This document shows, piece by piece, positions 1 to 13,267 of a stretch of DNA of 64,000 nucleotides. The stretch lies in contig NC_133899.1 in the NCBI RefSeq assembly GCF_964199755.1, positions 27,941,446 to 28,005,445 on the forward strand, in the 5' to 3' direction. Below the pieces are notes generated by a model. The model saw only the letters and a list, made by a program, of their open reading frames with translations. It was not told the origin of the DNA and ran no database searches. Each line of letters begins with the position of its first letter. The stretch's first letter is position 1. The stretch is from Larus michahellis (lineage: Eukaryota > Chordata > Aves > Charadriiformes > Laridae). Position numbers and translations under genes: made by a program.

Positions 1-3000
1 ACAAGGTCCAAGCTTAAGACTCAGATCAAGTTCAAACACTGAATCAGTGAATATTTCTCCTCAGTATCATACCGGGGAGTGCTGGGATCCTAGGAGACCC
101 TGCAGCAGTCTTATGTGTTGGGTGGATGTTCAGCTCCTGAGCCATTCAGTGACAGTTGTGAGGAGAGGAGAGCCTCTGCGTTGCAGGGCAGTTGCTTGGA
201 CTAATTGCCAAATACTGGAGAAATACGATGAAAAATAACCCTGCATTTTTGACTGCGAGAAGTTGCTGTGAGTTAGTGAAGCCTCAAAGAATCAATGTCA
301 AGAGAGTTTTGTAATGTATTCTAAACCTGTAGCTTTCATTAGTTAAAGCTTAACACAACATGCTGTTGTATGTCTTATACTATGGTATCTTTCTCACAGT
401 AATGCTTCTCTCTCCAGTGGTTTGTTATCCCTGTCTCTTCCCTTTCTCTTTATTCACTTTCCTTAGAAAATAGAAAGCATGTTCTCATTCTCACAAAACA
501 GTTTTCTTTAGGGTACAATTGTTCCTATTCATCTCATTTTAATATCATTATTAATTATATCTCCAGTCCTGCCTAGAAAGATAACATAAAACTCAATTAC
601 TCCTGAATCAAGCACAAAGAATTCCCACAAGGTAAACAGATCAGATGTTAGGGGTAAAGAGGATTCCAGAACTCTAGCCACATACCCCTACATACTGTGT
701 GACATACATGTGATAAAGTTCTGTTTCAGTCAGGAAAGTCTTGAAGGGCACAGTTCACAGCCAAATAAAAATGAGGAAGTTTTCATGAAGAAGCTGTAAC
801 AAGTTCCTTGTCTGGTTCCTTCTTTATGGGAGCAGAGGGAAGAATATGTACTCCTCTGTTATCAGCTGCTCCCGGGCTGGCCCGTGCCAGCATCCCTCTC
901 CTTTTTGCCATGCGCATTCCTGTAACACGCAGCTCCTCTTTGTGCCTTGTTCCCCATGCGGTGTCAGCTTCTCTTCAGCTCTGCACCAACAGTCAGCTGA
1001 GAGGTCACCTTTCCTTCTTTTTATTTCCATTACTGATTAGATCATTTCAAAGGTCTATTGGTTCTGTTTCAATTAGTAAAGACCCGATTAGAATAGCTGC
1101 GCAGTCTGAGCACTACCACTGAACTGTGGATTATTTTTTTATGTGTTTAAACTTTATTGCTTGACTATTATATCCATTTACTATGACAGCAGTTGTTAAA
1201 GACATGCATATGGACAAGTTAATGATGCACGTAGAAAGAGAGCTGGGGTTCACCTGTGAACTTGTACTAAAAGTGTGGAATGATGTCTGTCATCCAAGGC
1301 GAACATAGATATTACTTCCCCTGTAGAAGAGAAGCAACAGAAAGCCTATGCTGATTCTTGGGCGGGGGGGGTGGGTGGGAATGCTCAAAGCAGCAAAGAA
1401 ACTGCTCTAAGTTTTGTTTTGGTGTTTGGGTTGGTTTTTTTGTTTTGTTTTTTACCTCAGAATTAGGGTATGATGTTTTCAGTGTAACAGCTAGTAGAGG
1501 TCCACCAAAAAGAGATTGAGGACTGTGCTTATTCTCCATTTCCCAGCTTTGAGCTCCTGCCCAGAGATGATCTACGCAGCTGAAAACTGTCTCATTCTAG
1601 GACCAAACTGGTGGCCTTTGGTTTTTTTGTTGTTGTCTTGGTGCAGACTTTTTAATAAGTTGTTTGAGAAATAGTTTTTTGAATTCTGCAAAGATTGACA
1701 GAAAACAACACACACCAGAGGGCAAACCTCTGCAAATCTGTGTGATGTTAAGCCTACAGTAAATAATCAGTAGCATTAGACTCAAGCAGAGTAACACACT
1801 GAAGAGACTAGGTATTATGCAAACAAATGCTAATAAGATAATACACAGGAAATAGCTAAACAGCTGAACGAATCCTTTGCTAGCAATCTTTAAATATTGC
1901 TAAAACACAACTTCAAAGAGAGCTTCATGCAGTCAGGAATCATTCCTAGGGTTAATATCAGGTTAAAATCACTGCTCGATATGAACACCTGCCTGCAATG
2001 GGAAGCAGTGGATGAATTCCTGATTTTGCTTTGCTTCTGTGCACAGCTTTTGCTTAACCTGTTAAACTGTATTTATCTCAACCTGGGACTTTTCGCACTT
2101 TCACCTATCCAATTCTTCACCCCATCCCACCAGGGGAGGGTGAGCTGAGCCTGTAGACCCAGAATCTTTCAAGCATGAAGGTAAAAAAAAAAAAAAAGAG
2201 AAAGAAAAAGAAAAAGAAAAAGAGGGGAAAGAGAGAAATACTTGTCACTCGAAATTCAAGTTATCCTTTGTAACATGTTTCTGGTCACATATGTGTTGGG
2301 TTAATGCATTAAATAATCACAGAAGTTTTTACGCACTGAAGACTGATTGGTTTGTATTACCTTTTAAGACATATTAGCTACCATTTTTCCAATCCACCAT
2401 CATTTAGGTGTGATACAAAGTGAACAGGTGTGCACAAAAGTTAAACACATTTGTATTGCTTAAATCTCCCTTAGGGTTCTTGAAACCTTGTTTTATATAC
2501 AGTGTTATTTCAGGATCTTTTCTACTGTGATTTAAAGGTAGTAGTTTTCATAATTTTATGCTAATGCACATTACATACAAAAACATCGGGTAGGGTGTCT
2601 TCCTGAAGATTTTGGGCAAGACTGCTACTGCAAGTGTTCCAGAAGAGACACAAATCTGTTAAAATCTGATAAAACTAGGTCTCTTACTGTAAATCTTCAA
2701 GTGTCTCTGACAATGCTAGGATTTAAACCACTACATTCTGATTTACAATGCAATTTTCAAAGTGCCACTCTCCAGTAACAACTGCAATATATTCAATTTC
2801 AAAACCCTTCCTAGATCCACAACAGACACATGTTCTTCAAAGCAGGGAACACAGAGATGAAGATGTTTCTTAAAAAGGGCAGACAAAAGGATAAGTTACT
2901 GGGAGGTAGAATGTACCATGGTAAAAATACCATAGAAACAGACCAAAGTAGATTTTTAAAACTCCCCTTACTGTAAAAACTACAACAAGGAAAAAGGTGA

Positions 3001-6000
3001 AGTAATTTAACAGTGGAGTAAAGGACACTATGAAAAGAAGAAAATGTTTGAAGAAGCAGATGGTCTTCCAGACAATGAGAACAGAAGAGAACGTAAGTTT
3101 TCTCAAGTTATCTGGAAAAACTTAATAAGGTCAGAAAGTTATTCCTCAGTAATCTTTGTTAAAAAATTTCAAAGTAATAGTAAATACTCTCTCAAGCACT
3201 TTGCAAGTAAGAAACTTACTGGAAAGTCTTAATGCTGACAGATGACCAAGAGGTTCCTGGAGCACCCACCAAAGGTAAGGCTGTAGTAGAAAAATAAAAT
3301 TAACTCTCTACAACAGTGTTCCTTGTGTAGCAGCTTCCAGCACAGAGCATTTCTCCACAGAGGGAGAGGAGGAACCGCTTCAGAAAGAAATGTTAGTAGA
3401 ATGTGTTGAAATAGATAGATAAGTTGAGTATTAGTAAATGACAAGGATGAGCTAGTATCTACCCAGAAACTAACAGAATGCCAGTGTGAACTTCCAAAGT
3501 GTTAATTAATAGGTTACACAAATCAGCCTCACCATCAAAGGAATGGAAGGAGATGCAAAATTGAGGGATGCAAAGCAGTACAGGTCCATAGGTTTGATAT
3601 CTGCACCAGGCAAACCTGTAAAAATAGGAAACAACAACAGAACTGGAATGGTATATGGATAAATATGATATATTGGAGAAAATTAATCTAGCCCTGGTGG
3701 ATTAGAGACATTCCTCACAAATTACTGATTAGAGAAATGAAGGTGTGAACAAGGATGGAAAAGCATGCTGATCACTTAAGCTACTTACATTTCCCTCCAA
3801 AATACAGTCAAGGCTCTCATCAACAATCCTCACATTGAGAAAAAAAACATTTTTATTTATTGCCGAGGATCTTAAATTCTGATATTCAAATATGAACAAA
3901 TGAGATGGAAAAGAGAATGAGGTGACATAGTTTTCTCGTTACCCAAAACTATTCAGAGTAGTAAAGAGGAAAAAAAAAATTAGTGCAGAAAGTTGTGGAA
4001 GAATCTCATGGTACTAAATTACAATGTAAATAAGAGTTCATGTAGAGCAAAGCACACAGAAAAAAAAAATAGCCCTTAGTATGAGTAGACAACAAAAGCC
4101 TTTGAAATTATCTATCTGTAGCCATTAAGGCTAGATCCATACTCCAGTCAAGGTGCAGCAAGAGTGGGACAACTCCCTAAGGGAAGGTGAGCCTGGAGCC
4201 ACCAGGGAGCCACAGCCAGCAGGGCCCTCATGGGCCAGGGACAGTCCCACAGTACATCACCAAAGGAGCAGGACATGTCCAACCATGAGTCCAGAGCATA
4301 AAGCAATAGCGTGGTGACAAGGTCAAGCCAGAAAGTAAACCTGCAGGTCAGGATTAGGATCAGGTCCAGTGACGATAGGGCAGGTCCACAGGGAGAAGGA
4401 AGAGCTGAGGTCAAGCCAAGAAGTCATCTCAGAGGTTGAAATTCAGAATAGACGAGGACAAAAGGACTCCATGGTCAGCCAGAGACCTGGCTGTTGTTAA
4501 GCTGGAGACTGCTCCAACATGGTTCATGGTCCTGAGGCCGAGGGCTGAGCTGAAATAGAGCTCCTGGGTCCATGGGTGTGGGGAGATGCTCCCGGCGAGG
4601 CAGGTTAGGACCATTAGGGCACTGACAGATATCACACAGACCACAGTTAAACAGCAGACCTCACCACAGGGACCTGCGTATATCAGTTGTACAAACGTGT
4701 TCAAGAACAGACTAGACAAATTCAGTGAATTCAAAGAAGTGAAGCCCAATGAGACAGATTAAATACAGTGATGCAAACACTTCTTTTGGCTCAGGAACTC
4801 CCATCCCCTGCATGGCTGGCAGCTGTGTGCTTCTGGACACCCACGTGAATGTACCTACATGGTTGCACGGTCACATGCTCCTTCTGTGAGCATCTACGGC
4901 TTGCTCACATGAGATGGACGCCTAGGCGAGCTGGGTGTCATGTCCAGTTCATGGGGACATTCTTTTATCAGATTCAAATGGGAGATAAGAGCTGGATCGT
5001 GCCACTCCATGATTCACCACCATTGTGAGCAGTCATGAGCACTCTCTTCAGGCACTTGAATCACATGAAATCTAACCTGCCCTTTTGCTAAGCTCCCTGT
5101 TTGCTGAGACAGTTTGCACAAGCAGAATCAGGAAGCAGTGACCATGTAGCTATTCTTCCATATTCACAAGATTCTTGCTTCTAACTTCATCAGAAGGGAA
5201 TAATTAGCACACGAAAGTCTCTTCCTGGTTCATTAAAATGTGTTTTCTTTTGATACCAATAAATTACTGAATTCTCTTTTACTTATGTCATCTGTAGACA
5301 AATTAGTATCCATTTACAACAAAATGGTACAGATATCTGAATGTCAGGTTTAAGTATGAAGCAGACACCAGGACAGTGTGAAGCTGAATGACTTTTTTGC
5401 CTGCACACGGAAGGCTTTCCAGCCAGTTTTTGGGAGCATAGAGCCTGGAGCTTATCTTTATGAGACACATTGCTTCTCTAGAGATGTTAAACTACTGACT
5501 CCAGAACATCATAGCAGCACATTTCCTCTTCCCCAGATGCTGATCACTGCCCAGTGTAGAGACAACGGCAGGACAGGGAGCGTTTCTGTTTCTGTTTAGT
5601 CGCTTGACTTAGACAATTCCCAGTGTGCCCAAACACACCAAGAAAGTTAAACTGAGGGCCCTGTGTTTCAGGAGAGCATCTCACAGAAATCGAAAAGACC
5701 CCCTATTCTGCTCTACTGGGTAACAACAAAAAAACCTTAGTAGAAACAGACTGGTGGTCTGCTTCCCCAGAGCCCCATCTCTGACCATGACTGGACCTGA
5801 ATGCTTCTTCAGACAACACAAGCATCAGCCTCTGTGCACTACCTGATCAGAGGGTCACAGTGGTGACCCTGGTCTTGGACTGTGCATCCAAGTCCCCTTT
5901 CTCACCAGCTTCTGGGTCTTGCAGAGCACAGAAGTGCCAACCTTGACATAGGCTTAACAGTTTCAGCTCTACATTGAGTCAGTGGCTGCAGCTTTATGTC

Positions 6001-9000
6001 ACATTTTTCACTTCAGCTGGACAACTATAATTCTCAGGTGGCCATTTTCCTTCATTGTACAATTAACCAAGCACGTTAAGGGAGGTAGAGGAGAAAGATC
6101 TATTTCTTCCTACAGCACAAGGATTCTCAGCATTTGGCTGCAGCCAGTCATGAGATGCTGATAACCTGAGTAATTGTCCTGAGCAGTGTGAAGATGCCTC
6201 TTTCTTCTCTACCCCTGTGCTGTGCATTTGGAGCTGGAAAGGAAGGAGGCCCCCACAAAACCTCACCCCAACCCAGGTCAGTTTGACTGGCAGCTTTGGG
6301 ATTATCTCTTGCTCATTTGTCAGGTTCAGCAACTGGGAATACTCAATCCTGCTTCACTTAATTAGCTGCCTGGCATTTTCAGAGACTTCAGACATTGCTA
6401 GAACTGAAGCCTTTCCTGATTTCAGAGGCTTACACTCTAGTGTCCGAAGTCTGAAATGCTTTAGCCCAGTAAAGGCTTCTGGGATTCTGATACAAGGCAC
6501 TTACTTGAGAATTTTGTGCACCATGATAGATGAGGACAAAGGAAATAATCTGATATTCTCATCTGCCCTTCATTATGAACTATGTTAACTGCTTTAACTC
6601 ATCTTTGTCTCTCATAAAGGTTATGGCCTGACTTAGAAAAGTGAATATACTTTCCAAAATTCTTATTGATGTTTGGTCATATCTTTAAATATTCTTTAGA
6701 GCAGCCAATCATATTTTGAATCCTGTTAGCTTCTTGACCTCAATAACTTCCTAAGGCAATAATTTCCTCAGTCTAATCATATATTGCCTAACACAGTTTT
6801 CCTTGTTTTCATTTTAAACTCTTGCCTTTGTTCATTAACTGTCCTTCGTCTTTCTCTTAGGAGATGGGGAGAATATATATTTCCAAATTATCTCCTCCAG
6901 GTGACTTTCTTTTGTATATACCTGACATTTCTTCTCCTATTTCTCTCCTTCTTGTAGTAATAGTGCCCATGATTAAAGCTGGCATAGGTCATGATGCCAC
7001 CAACAGATTTCTCCTGGAGGCAGATGCCACTAAGTTCAAGTTTCTAGATCTAGCTCTGCTTTTACCCTGATTCCTCCCTCTGTAAAGAGACCGAACATTC
7101 TCCCTTTCTTTCTTTTTCAGGAGAGACAAGTCTGAAATCCCAAGAGCGACAGATGAACATGTTAGAATCAGAGGATACATGAAAGAATGAAAACCATTAT
7201 TTTTGTCTGTGTGCTACAGTGGAAAGCACTGTTCATAGAGCAGCAGTTTCAGTTAGCCTGAACTTTAATCATCTCAGTTTTCACTGTTAATCCCAAGTGA
7301 ACTGCCGAAAATGCTACGAGGATACTACTTCTGCAAGGAGTCTAATTTTTATGAAAGAAAAGATACTGGATAGAGAAAAGCCTCTGTTGCCATCAATTCT
7401 CCTGTTAGGATAAAAAAACCTAAAGACCCACATTTATTTTGGGGTCCAAAGCGCTCCAAGGGACTCTTGGCTGTGGGGTTTTTGGTGTGCATTTGAATTT
7501 TTCTTTGTTACTTGCAAACTATTTTTTTTTTAATACAGGAGATTTTTCAGAGAAAAAAAAAATTTCAATGTGATTTATTTCAGAATTCCTCTACATTCAA
7601 GATAACTCCTGCTTTTACTCAACCGCATGGTTGTTTCTGGAAGCGGCATTTTATATTGACACATGCAAACTAACTTGAAATGTGAAGATTCTTTTGGGGA
7701 CTTAGAATAAGATATTGTTGAGAAAAGGGTGACAGTTTTTTGCTTTAATTAATTTGAAGGAAAGAAAATGACACCTTCCTTCATTTTGTTATATCATACT
7801 CTAACAGCACCCTTACTTATTTGCCAGTATTTGGAGCCAGGGCTCAAGCTTTTCATGGCTGCCTGTTCTGTAACACCTAAATGGCAGAGAAACACACATC
7901 ATTACTTCACCATTTTCTCCTCCTAATAAATGCAAGCGAAGGTTCAATTTTTAAATTTTTTTTAGCTCTTTTGTCAGAAAGACCCATTACGGGGCTTAGC
8001 CCCATCCTGACTTTCTAGTAGCAATTCCTTCCCCAACCTGTTGCTGACTTAACCCATGAAAGTGCAAGAATCCTGTTTCCAGGCAGATTGCATTTATGGG
8101 CTGAGCAGTGTCCATGATCCTAGAACCAGGTGTATTCAGGGGATGAGTGGAAGAATCAACTAGGATTCATTCATTTGTGTGTGCTTACTCTTATCAAGGC
8201 TGAATAGATCACTTTGCACGTCAGTTGTAGAAGATAATTTGCTGTCTCTGTAAATTTGTGTGAAAGAGAGAAATTGTCCTGTTAACTGACATGGAAGAAG
8301 AAAGCACTGAAGAAGTTCCCAGGCCCAGTATTGGCCAGGACGGGACTTACACATCATAGCTCATTCGTGTGTATTTTCCCCCCTCAGACAGCTGCAGTTA
8401 ATGAGCTGAATACATGAGAGAGCAGCTCTTGTCTTGTCTCTAGGTAACATGAAAATTCCCATCCTTTCTGTTCTTTTTACATCTTTGTGGTTATTTATAC
8501 GCAGTTACCTATAGGACATGCAGAACAGACTATTATTATCGCTGCCAGCTCTGATAGCGTGATATCCAGGAAATTCAGGCATGAACAGCAGCCGCGTTCT
8601 GCTACTTGCTGTACAAGTACAGACCAGAAAGGACTCTGCTCAAAAACATCAGCAAAGACGCTGAATACGAGAATAAGACAAATGGAGCATACAGAGAGGG
8701 GAAAACAAGGAAACAATGGGGCAAGAAAAGAGTGAGTTTATACCTTTTCTGTATTATGCTGATGGGCCATCTGGATCACAGAATCTTAAGTCCCTTGCAA
8801 GTACCTGTAGGCAGCTATTAGGTTGTTTATTAGCAATCTTGTCACCAAACTAATCAAGCCCAGGTCCCTCTGTTTCTCTTCCTATGTCATATGCTCAGCC
8901 CCACCTTAAAACCCCTTTATTACACTCTCCCCAGTTTATTGATAGTTTACTGACGTAGTAAGTACTAGTGGCTTACAGATGCAGTACTGAATACAAGGGG

Positions 9001-10566
9001 GTGCCCTGGACCTGCTGACTGCAGTCGTGCTGAAGCAGCCCAGGATGTGTCTGCTTTTCAACTTGCTGCGCACCAAGAGTTCCAGGGCTCTGTAAAACTG
9101 TGGTTGTACCACACAAAGATTAGCAAAAGCACAGCTGATTAGGTACAGACATCTGCTGAATTAGAAAACTTGCTTAACCGAGTAAGAGGGAGCTGCAGGC
9201 AGGTCACGCTAAGTTTGGACAGAGCAGGCGTGACAAGCCTTGGTGCTGAGGCCTTGCAAACTCAGTACAGAGCTCATGGCCTGTTGCTAGTAATGGCAAT
9301 GCCGTGTCACAGGGCCACATGGTTGTAGGATGCCAGACAGACTGGTGTGAAATTTCCTTTCTTCCTTCCCATCCATCTCCACCCTTCTCTGTCCATTCCT
9401 TCTTCATCTGTAGGGTATTTTTTGAGGGAAAGTTGTTGGGAAATGTTTTGACAAATATTTTGGAGGGAGAGCTGTATGTATTTCTTTGTAACACTCATTT
9501 GCTTGCTCTTTACTACCTGGACCAAAGAGAAAGCATGGGTGCAATGTCCGCCAGACAAAGTCTTCAGTCAGCAAGGGCTCAAATGTGACCTGGGCTACTG
9601 CAGTGCGTGCAAACATTGTGATGTTCTCAACGCACCTTTGGAACGGAGGACTGTGCAGCACAGTAAATCTGTGCATTTGTTTTACAAAAGTAAATAACAG
9701 CTACGAATCTCCTTCTCTGAAGCGTGTTTTACTGAAGCCATAAAATGCGGCGATACAGTCTGCTTCACAGCAAACCTAAGGTAAAAGCCAAATATCCCTT
9801 ATGCCATAAAGCCAGAGCTCTGGAGCACTGCTCTGCCAGGTTGCCACAGTGCAGGATTGCCATCTGCAGGGCAGCCTGGCATCTGGCTGCCCTGGAGGCT
9901 GGCAGGCTTCTGGTCCCCATCTAAATCCGTCTGAAATGTAGGAAGAGGCTGTTCCAAAAAACGCGTGTATCTAAACTGCACCTGCATTAAGAAAATTCCT
10001 GTTGCTCTGCAGAGTCACAGAATCTGCAGCCAGCTTGACACAGGAATTACTATCCTAAACATGGTTCTACCTCCTCCAGTACCTCGCATACTTTATGTAT
10101 ATGTTGCTAGACATGCAGGAGGGAGTTGAACAAGCCTTGGAGGTCACCTGCAGGATAGCTAACCTCTCCGGTCCATGACAGAGTCAAATTATTCCCTCCC
10201 TTTGAAGGCAGGATCTATACCTCAGTCATGTGCACAGTCTGCTTTCCTTTCAGGTACGTTTGTATTTGGGGAAGTGCCTGCACACCAAGCTTTGATCTGG
10301 TAACACATGTCCACTGTGGTCCAAGCACAAAAGAGAAGGGGATGGTCTGGTCCCTAAGGATGGGACAGGGCTTTGTCAGGCTCACATTCGTTTCTCCATT
10401 TGCAACACCAGAATAACAGTCCTGGTTTTCTCTTGCTCTTGCAGTGTCTAGGTGTTTAGATGCCCAGAGTTTAGATTCCTAGTCTTTCTGTCTGTACTGA
10501 CCCTATTAAAACGCTTGTGGTCTCCCACTGCCCCGGAGCTGCCAGAGAATAGAGCGGTGATATCGT
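1..10566. other. Gene-free AT-rich DNA, no recognised exon
   Basis: I found no recognisable protein-coding exon, RNA gene or intact mobile element on either strand. The open frames are short, use ordinary or alternative starts and have no family resemblance that I can name. Simple A- and T-runs are frequent. A segment around 4140-4440 is richer in G, C and AGGTCA-like words than its surroundings, but I could not assign it. In mammals ACTR10 lies upstream of PSMA3. I looked for its C-terminal exons here and did not see them. Confidence 0.55.
2183..2235 (+). repeat. A-rich / (GAAAAA)n microsatellite
   Basis: A run of about 15 A residues is followed by several GAAAA-type units and then AGAGGGGAAAGAG. 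It is a polypurine simple repeat and probably not functional. Confidence 0.9.
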
Positions 10567-10568
10567 AG

Positions 10569-10727
10569 CATCACAGAACGGTTTGTGTTGGAAGGGACCT
10601 TAAAGACCATCTAGTTCCACCCCCCTGCCCTGGGCAGGGACACCTCCCACCAGCCCAGGTTGCTCCACGCCCCGTCCAGCCTGGTCTTGAACACCTCCAG
10701 AGATGGGGCGGCCACAGCTTCCCTGGG
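10569..10727 (-). mobile_element. CR1 LINE 3' fragment (minus orientation)
   Basis: The stretch reads as the reverse complement of the CR1 3' end. It has the GGTTTGTGTTGGAAGGGACC block, then the ATCTAGTTCCA and GGGCAGGGACACCTCCCACC words, then CAGCCTGGTCTTGAACACCT. It lies directly upstream of the GC-rich module A promoter. It is heavily 5'-truncated, as most avian CR1 copies are. Confidence 0.9.
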
Positions 10728-10749
10728 CACCCTCGCTCCCTTCAGCCCC

Positions 10750-11218
10750 ACCTCACGGCCCTCCCCCGAACCGCCTCCCGTCCCCTTGGCCCCGTCTCCC
10801 CGCCCTCCCCGGCCGCGCCTCCCGCCCCGCCGCGCAGGTGCCGGCCGTGCCGGACCCCAGGGAGCGCTCCCGGAGGGCCGGGCCACGCAACGGGTCTATT
10901 TTGTGGTGCCGCCCACAACTCCATAAAGTTTTTAAGGAGAAAAAGCCGTGTTTGGGTGAATTCCCCGCCGGCGGGGCGTCTTCACCAAAGCAAGAGCCCC
11001 GGGGCGGATGGGCGGGAGGGTGGACCAATCAGAGCGCGGGCACCACGTTCCCATTGGTCGGATCACCTTGCCGGGGGTGGGGAGCAGTGGGGATTGACGG
11101 CGACGACGGGCCAATGGAGTGGCGCTGCCCAAGGAGGGAGGTGCGGCGGCGGCCAATGGGCGTGCGCCGTGGGCGGGTCGGGCACGAGCGCTCCGGAAGC
11201 GGAGGGGACGGTGGGAGA
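10750..11218 (+). promoter_or_regulatory. CpG-island promoter module A with CCAAT boxes
   Basis: The stretch is GC- and CpG-rich. CCAAT pentamers on the + strand lie at 11025, 11111 and 11153, and an inverted ATTGG lies at 11053. GC boxes (GGGCGG) and a TCCGGAAGC ETS-like word at about 11192 precede an AATGGCGGC start, which resembles a YY1 element overlapping an ATG. The whole unit from about 10994 is repeated at 17845-18075 (module B) with conserved order and spacing. Strand and promoter function are inferred from motif content. The downstream donor at 11348 supports rightward transcription. Confidence 0.6.
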
Positions 11219-11347
11219 ATGGCGGCCGGCTCGAGGTTGGAGCTCCGTGGTCCGGGCGGACAGTGGGGCCTGGCGGGCGGGCGCTCCGGCCGACAGGGTC
11301 CGCGGGGCTTCCGCGAGCACGTCGTGAGGCAGCTGGACCGGGTGAAG
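11219..11347 (+). CDS. Candidate first coding exon, module A (43 codons, unrecognised protein)
   Basis: An ATG in a GGAGAATGGCGGC context opens a frame of exactly 43 codons that ends in AAG directly before a good donor, GTGAGC, at 11348. The predicted peptide begins MAAGSRLELRGPGG and ends REHVVRQLDRVK. The last 12 residues recur as REHVVRELDRVK in module B (17-18 kb), so this stretch was probably once protein-coding. I do not recognise the family. A possible next exon lies at 12005-12063 (TTTTCCCAG acceptor, GTAATG donor), but it reaches a TGA after 13 codons in the frame set by this exon. The gene may therefore be broken, non-coding, or spliced to an exon I cannot identify. Confidence 0.3.
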
Positions 11348-12004
11348 GTGAGCGGCGGGGCGCCCTTAAGGCGGCCACGAGGTGTGATGGGGGGAGGGGG
11401 GCGGGAGGGCCCTGTACGGGGCTGGGGGTAACAGGGGGTCTGAGGCGGGGCATTGTCGGGTCTTAGGGGAGTGGCTGGGCCCGGCTTCCCGCGGGGTCCC
11501 TTCGGCCTGGGGGTTTGGGGTGCGGTGCCGGTGATGCTGGAGAAATAAAGCCCGGCAGGGCGGTAAGAAAGTGGTGCCCGGGCCGTGCCGGACCCGCAGG
11601 TCCCCAGCGCTCCCCCTCCCCAAAGTGCCTGTGGGTGCTGGGGATGGCGGGCTGTGGGGTGTCTGCGCTCCCTCAGCGTCGCCCAGGGAGACTGCAGACG
11701 GGGGGAGGACGCGGAGAGCGGGGGCTGGTTTGGAGCACCACACGGAGACCAGGTTTCCTCCTCCCGGGGCTGGCAAACGGGCTCACGTGGCTGGTCTGGG
11801 GGCTCAGAAAGAGGGGGAATTGTGTCGCTTTGGGCTCAGGGAGAGGGCTCGAGATGAAATGCGCGTCAGACCCCCTCTCTCTGCGTGGAGGGTCCGTCCT
11901 GGCCCCACTCCTGAGGGCAGAGGTGGGATGGGGGTCCCCTGGCTTGTCCCCGTTGGCTGGGTGGGACAAACCGGGGGCTTATTTCTTGCCTCCTCTTTTC
12001 CCAG

Positions 12005-12063
12005 GGTCACCTTTTGCGGTGTGGCAAGAGAATCCCGCACGGCTGATTCCGCTTGCTGCTGAG
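12005..12063 (+). other. Possible exon downstream of module A
   Basis: A pyrimidine-rich acceptor (CTCTTTTCCCAG) and a GTAATG donor bracket 59 bp. Joined to the exon ending at 11347 it hits TGA at codon 14. It has no counterpart in module B, where a G-rich minisatellite occupies the equivalent place. It is supported by splice-site appearance only. Confidence 0.15.
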
Positions 12064-13267
12064 GTAATGGCACACGTGGGGCTGGGGGAGCGGGGAGAAA
12101 CATTTGCAGGTTCAGGGATGCTACAGATACTCCACGTCAAAGCCGCAGAAAAGGCACATTTGCTGCCAGTGCAGAGAAGCTGAGGAGGAGTTGCAGTGAA
12201 CAGAGCATGCCTCCTGCCTGAGCAGGGCCCTTGGTAGTTAGGAGTGGTTTCCTTTGGTGTCAAAGTCTGAAGTTTCAGCTAGGATAGATTAAGAGCTGCC
12301 TGTTACCCTCGTTAGGGTCAAGCGTTTCTCTTCTGTGTGTTCCAACCGGTTCCAGGGGCAAGTGGGAAATAGCCTTTTCTTTTCCTACGCGTAAGTCAAT
12401 TTGGGCTAGTCTGTGGTGTCAGTCTAGTTCATGTTTGAGCACCTAGGTGCCAGTAGAAAAGTACTGACTGAAATGTGATGGAAGCCAATGTGTTGCTTGA
12501 TTTTTATTCTTTTTTATTATTATTATTGCTTTGCTGTGGAGGGCGTGTTTTTCTGTGGCTCAGTCCACATTGTTCCATGGAGCCTTAGTCTTGGACTTTC
12601 AAGCAAAAAAAGTTTGTCGTTACAGAAGAGGACTGGTCCTTCCTAGGACTGAGGTGTAGACTCGGAGGGTCTCTTAAGTAAGCGGTCAGAATGAAAGCCA
12701 AACTTCACTGGATGTTGCTGCTGTTGGTCTTCCCTTTCGCTAACGTCCCTGCAGCTCCCTCATGGGTGAGAGCCAGTCTCTAACGCATTTTTTTGTCCCC
12801 AGGGAGAAGCTACATTTAAAAGTTCATTAGTTTCCTCACAACCATGCCAGTGACTAAAATTGAGTTACGATTGTTCAGCCAGAAAAATGACACTGCTCTT
12901 AGAGGTCTGGGCTATTTCTGAACACACATGCAAATGTCCTCGGGATACAGATCGCCTGTGCTTGGTGCTCTGATGAGATGATACACCGAGACAGGGATGA
13001 GCTCCTGCAGCCAGGAAAGACATGAGGTCCTGGGATTTTTGTCTGTCTGTCTGCTTGTTTTCTGGGGTGGGGGCGCCTGTGCTTTCAAAAACAGAATGCA
13101 CTGTTGACCTCAGGTGGCAGCCTGCTGAGCTCTCTTGCTGCTTGACCTCTCCTTTTCTTTGTCACTCCTCTTCCCTGGCTACAGCTTTCGTTTGGATAAT
13201 TTTAGACAAGCTATGAAGCTACTCGCCTGCATAAAAGTGCTGGCGGTACTGGGAAGGACCGGAAAGT
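12064..13267. other. No gene seen
   Basis: GC content falls from the CpG island into ordinary sequence. There are short T-rich and ATT-rich runs near 12510-12530. I see no exon, RNA gene or known repeat. Confidence 0.5.

Noticed and set aside
808-1122. A 104-residue open frame
   Set aside because: It overlaps open frames in other phases, shows no motif and has no splice or promoter context.
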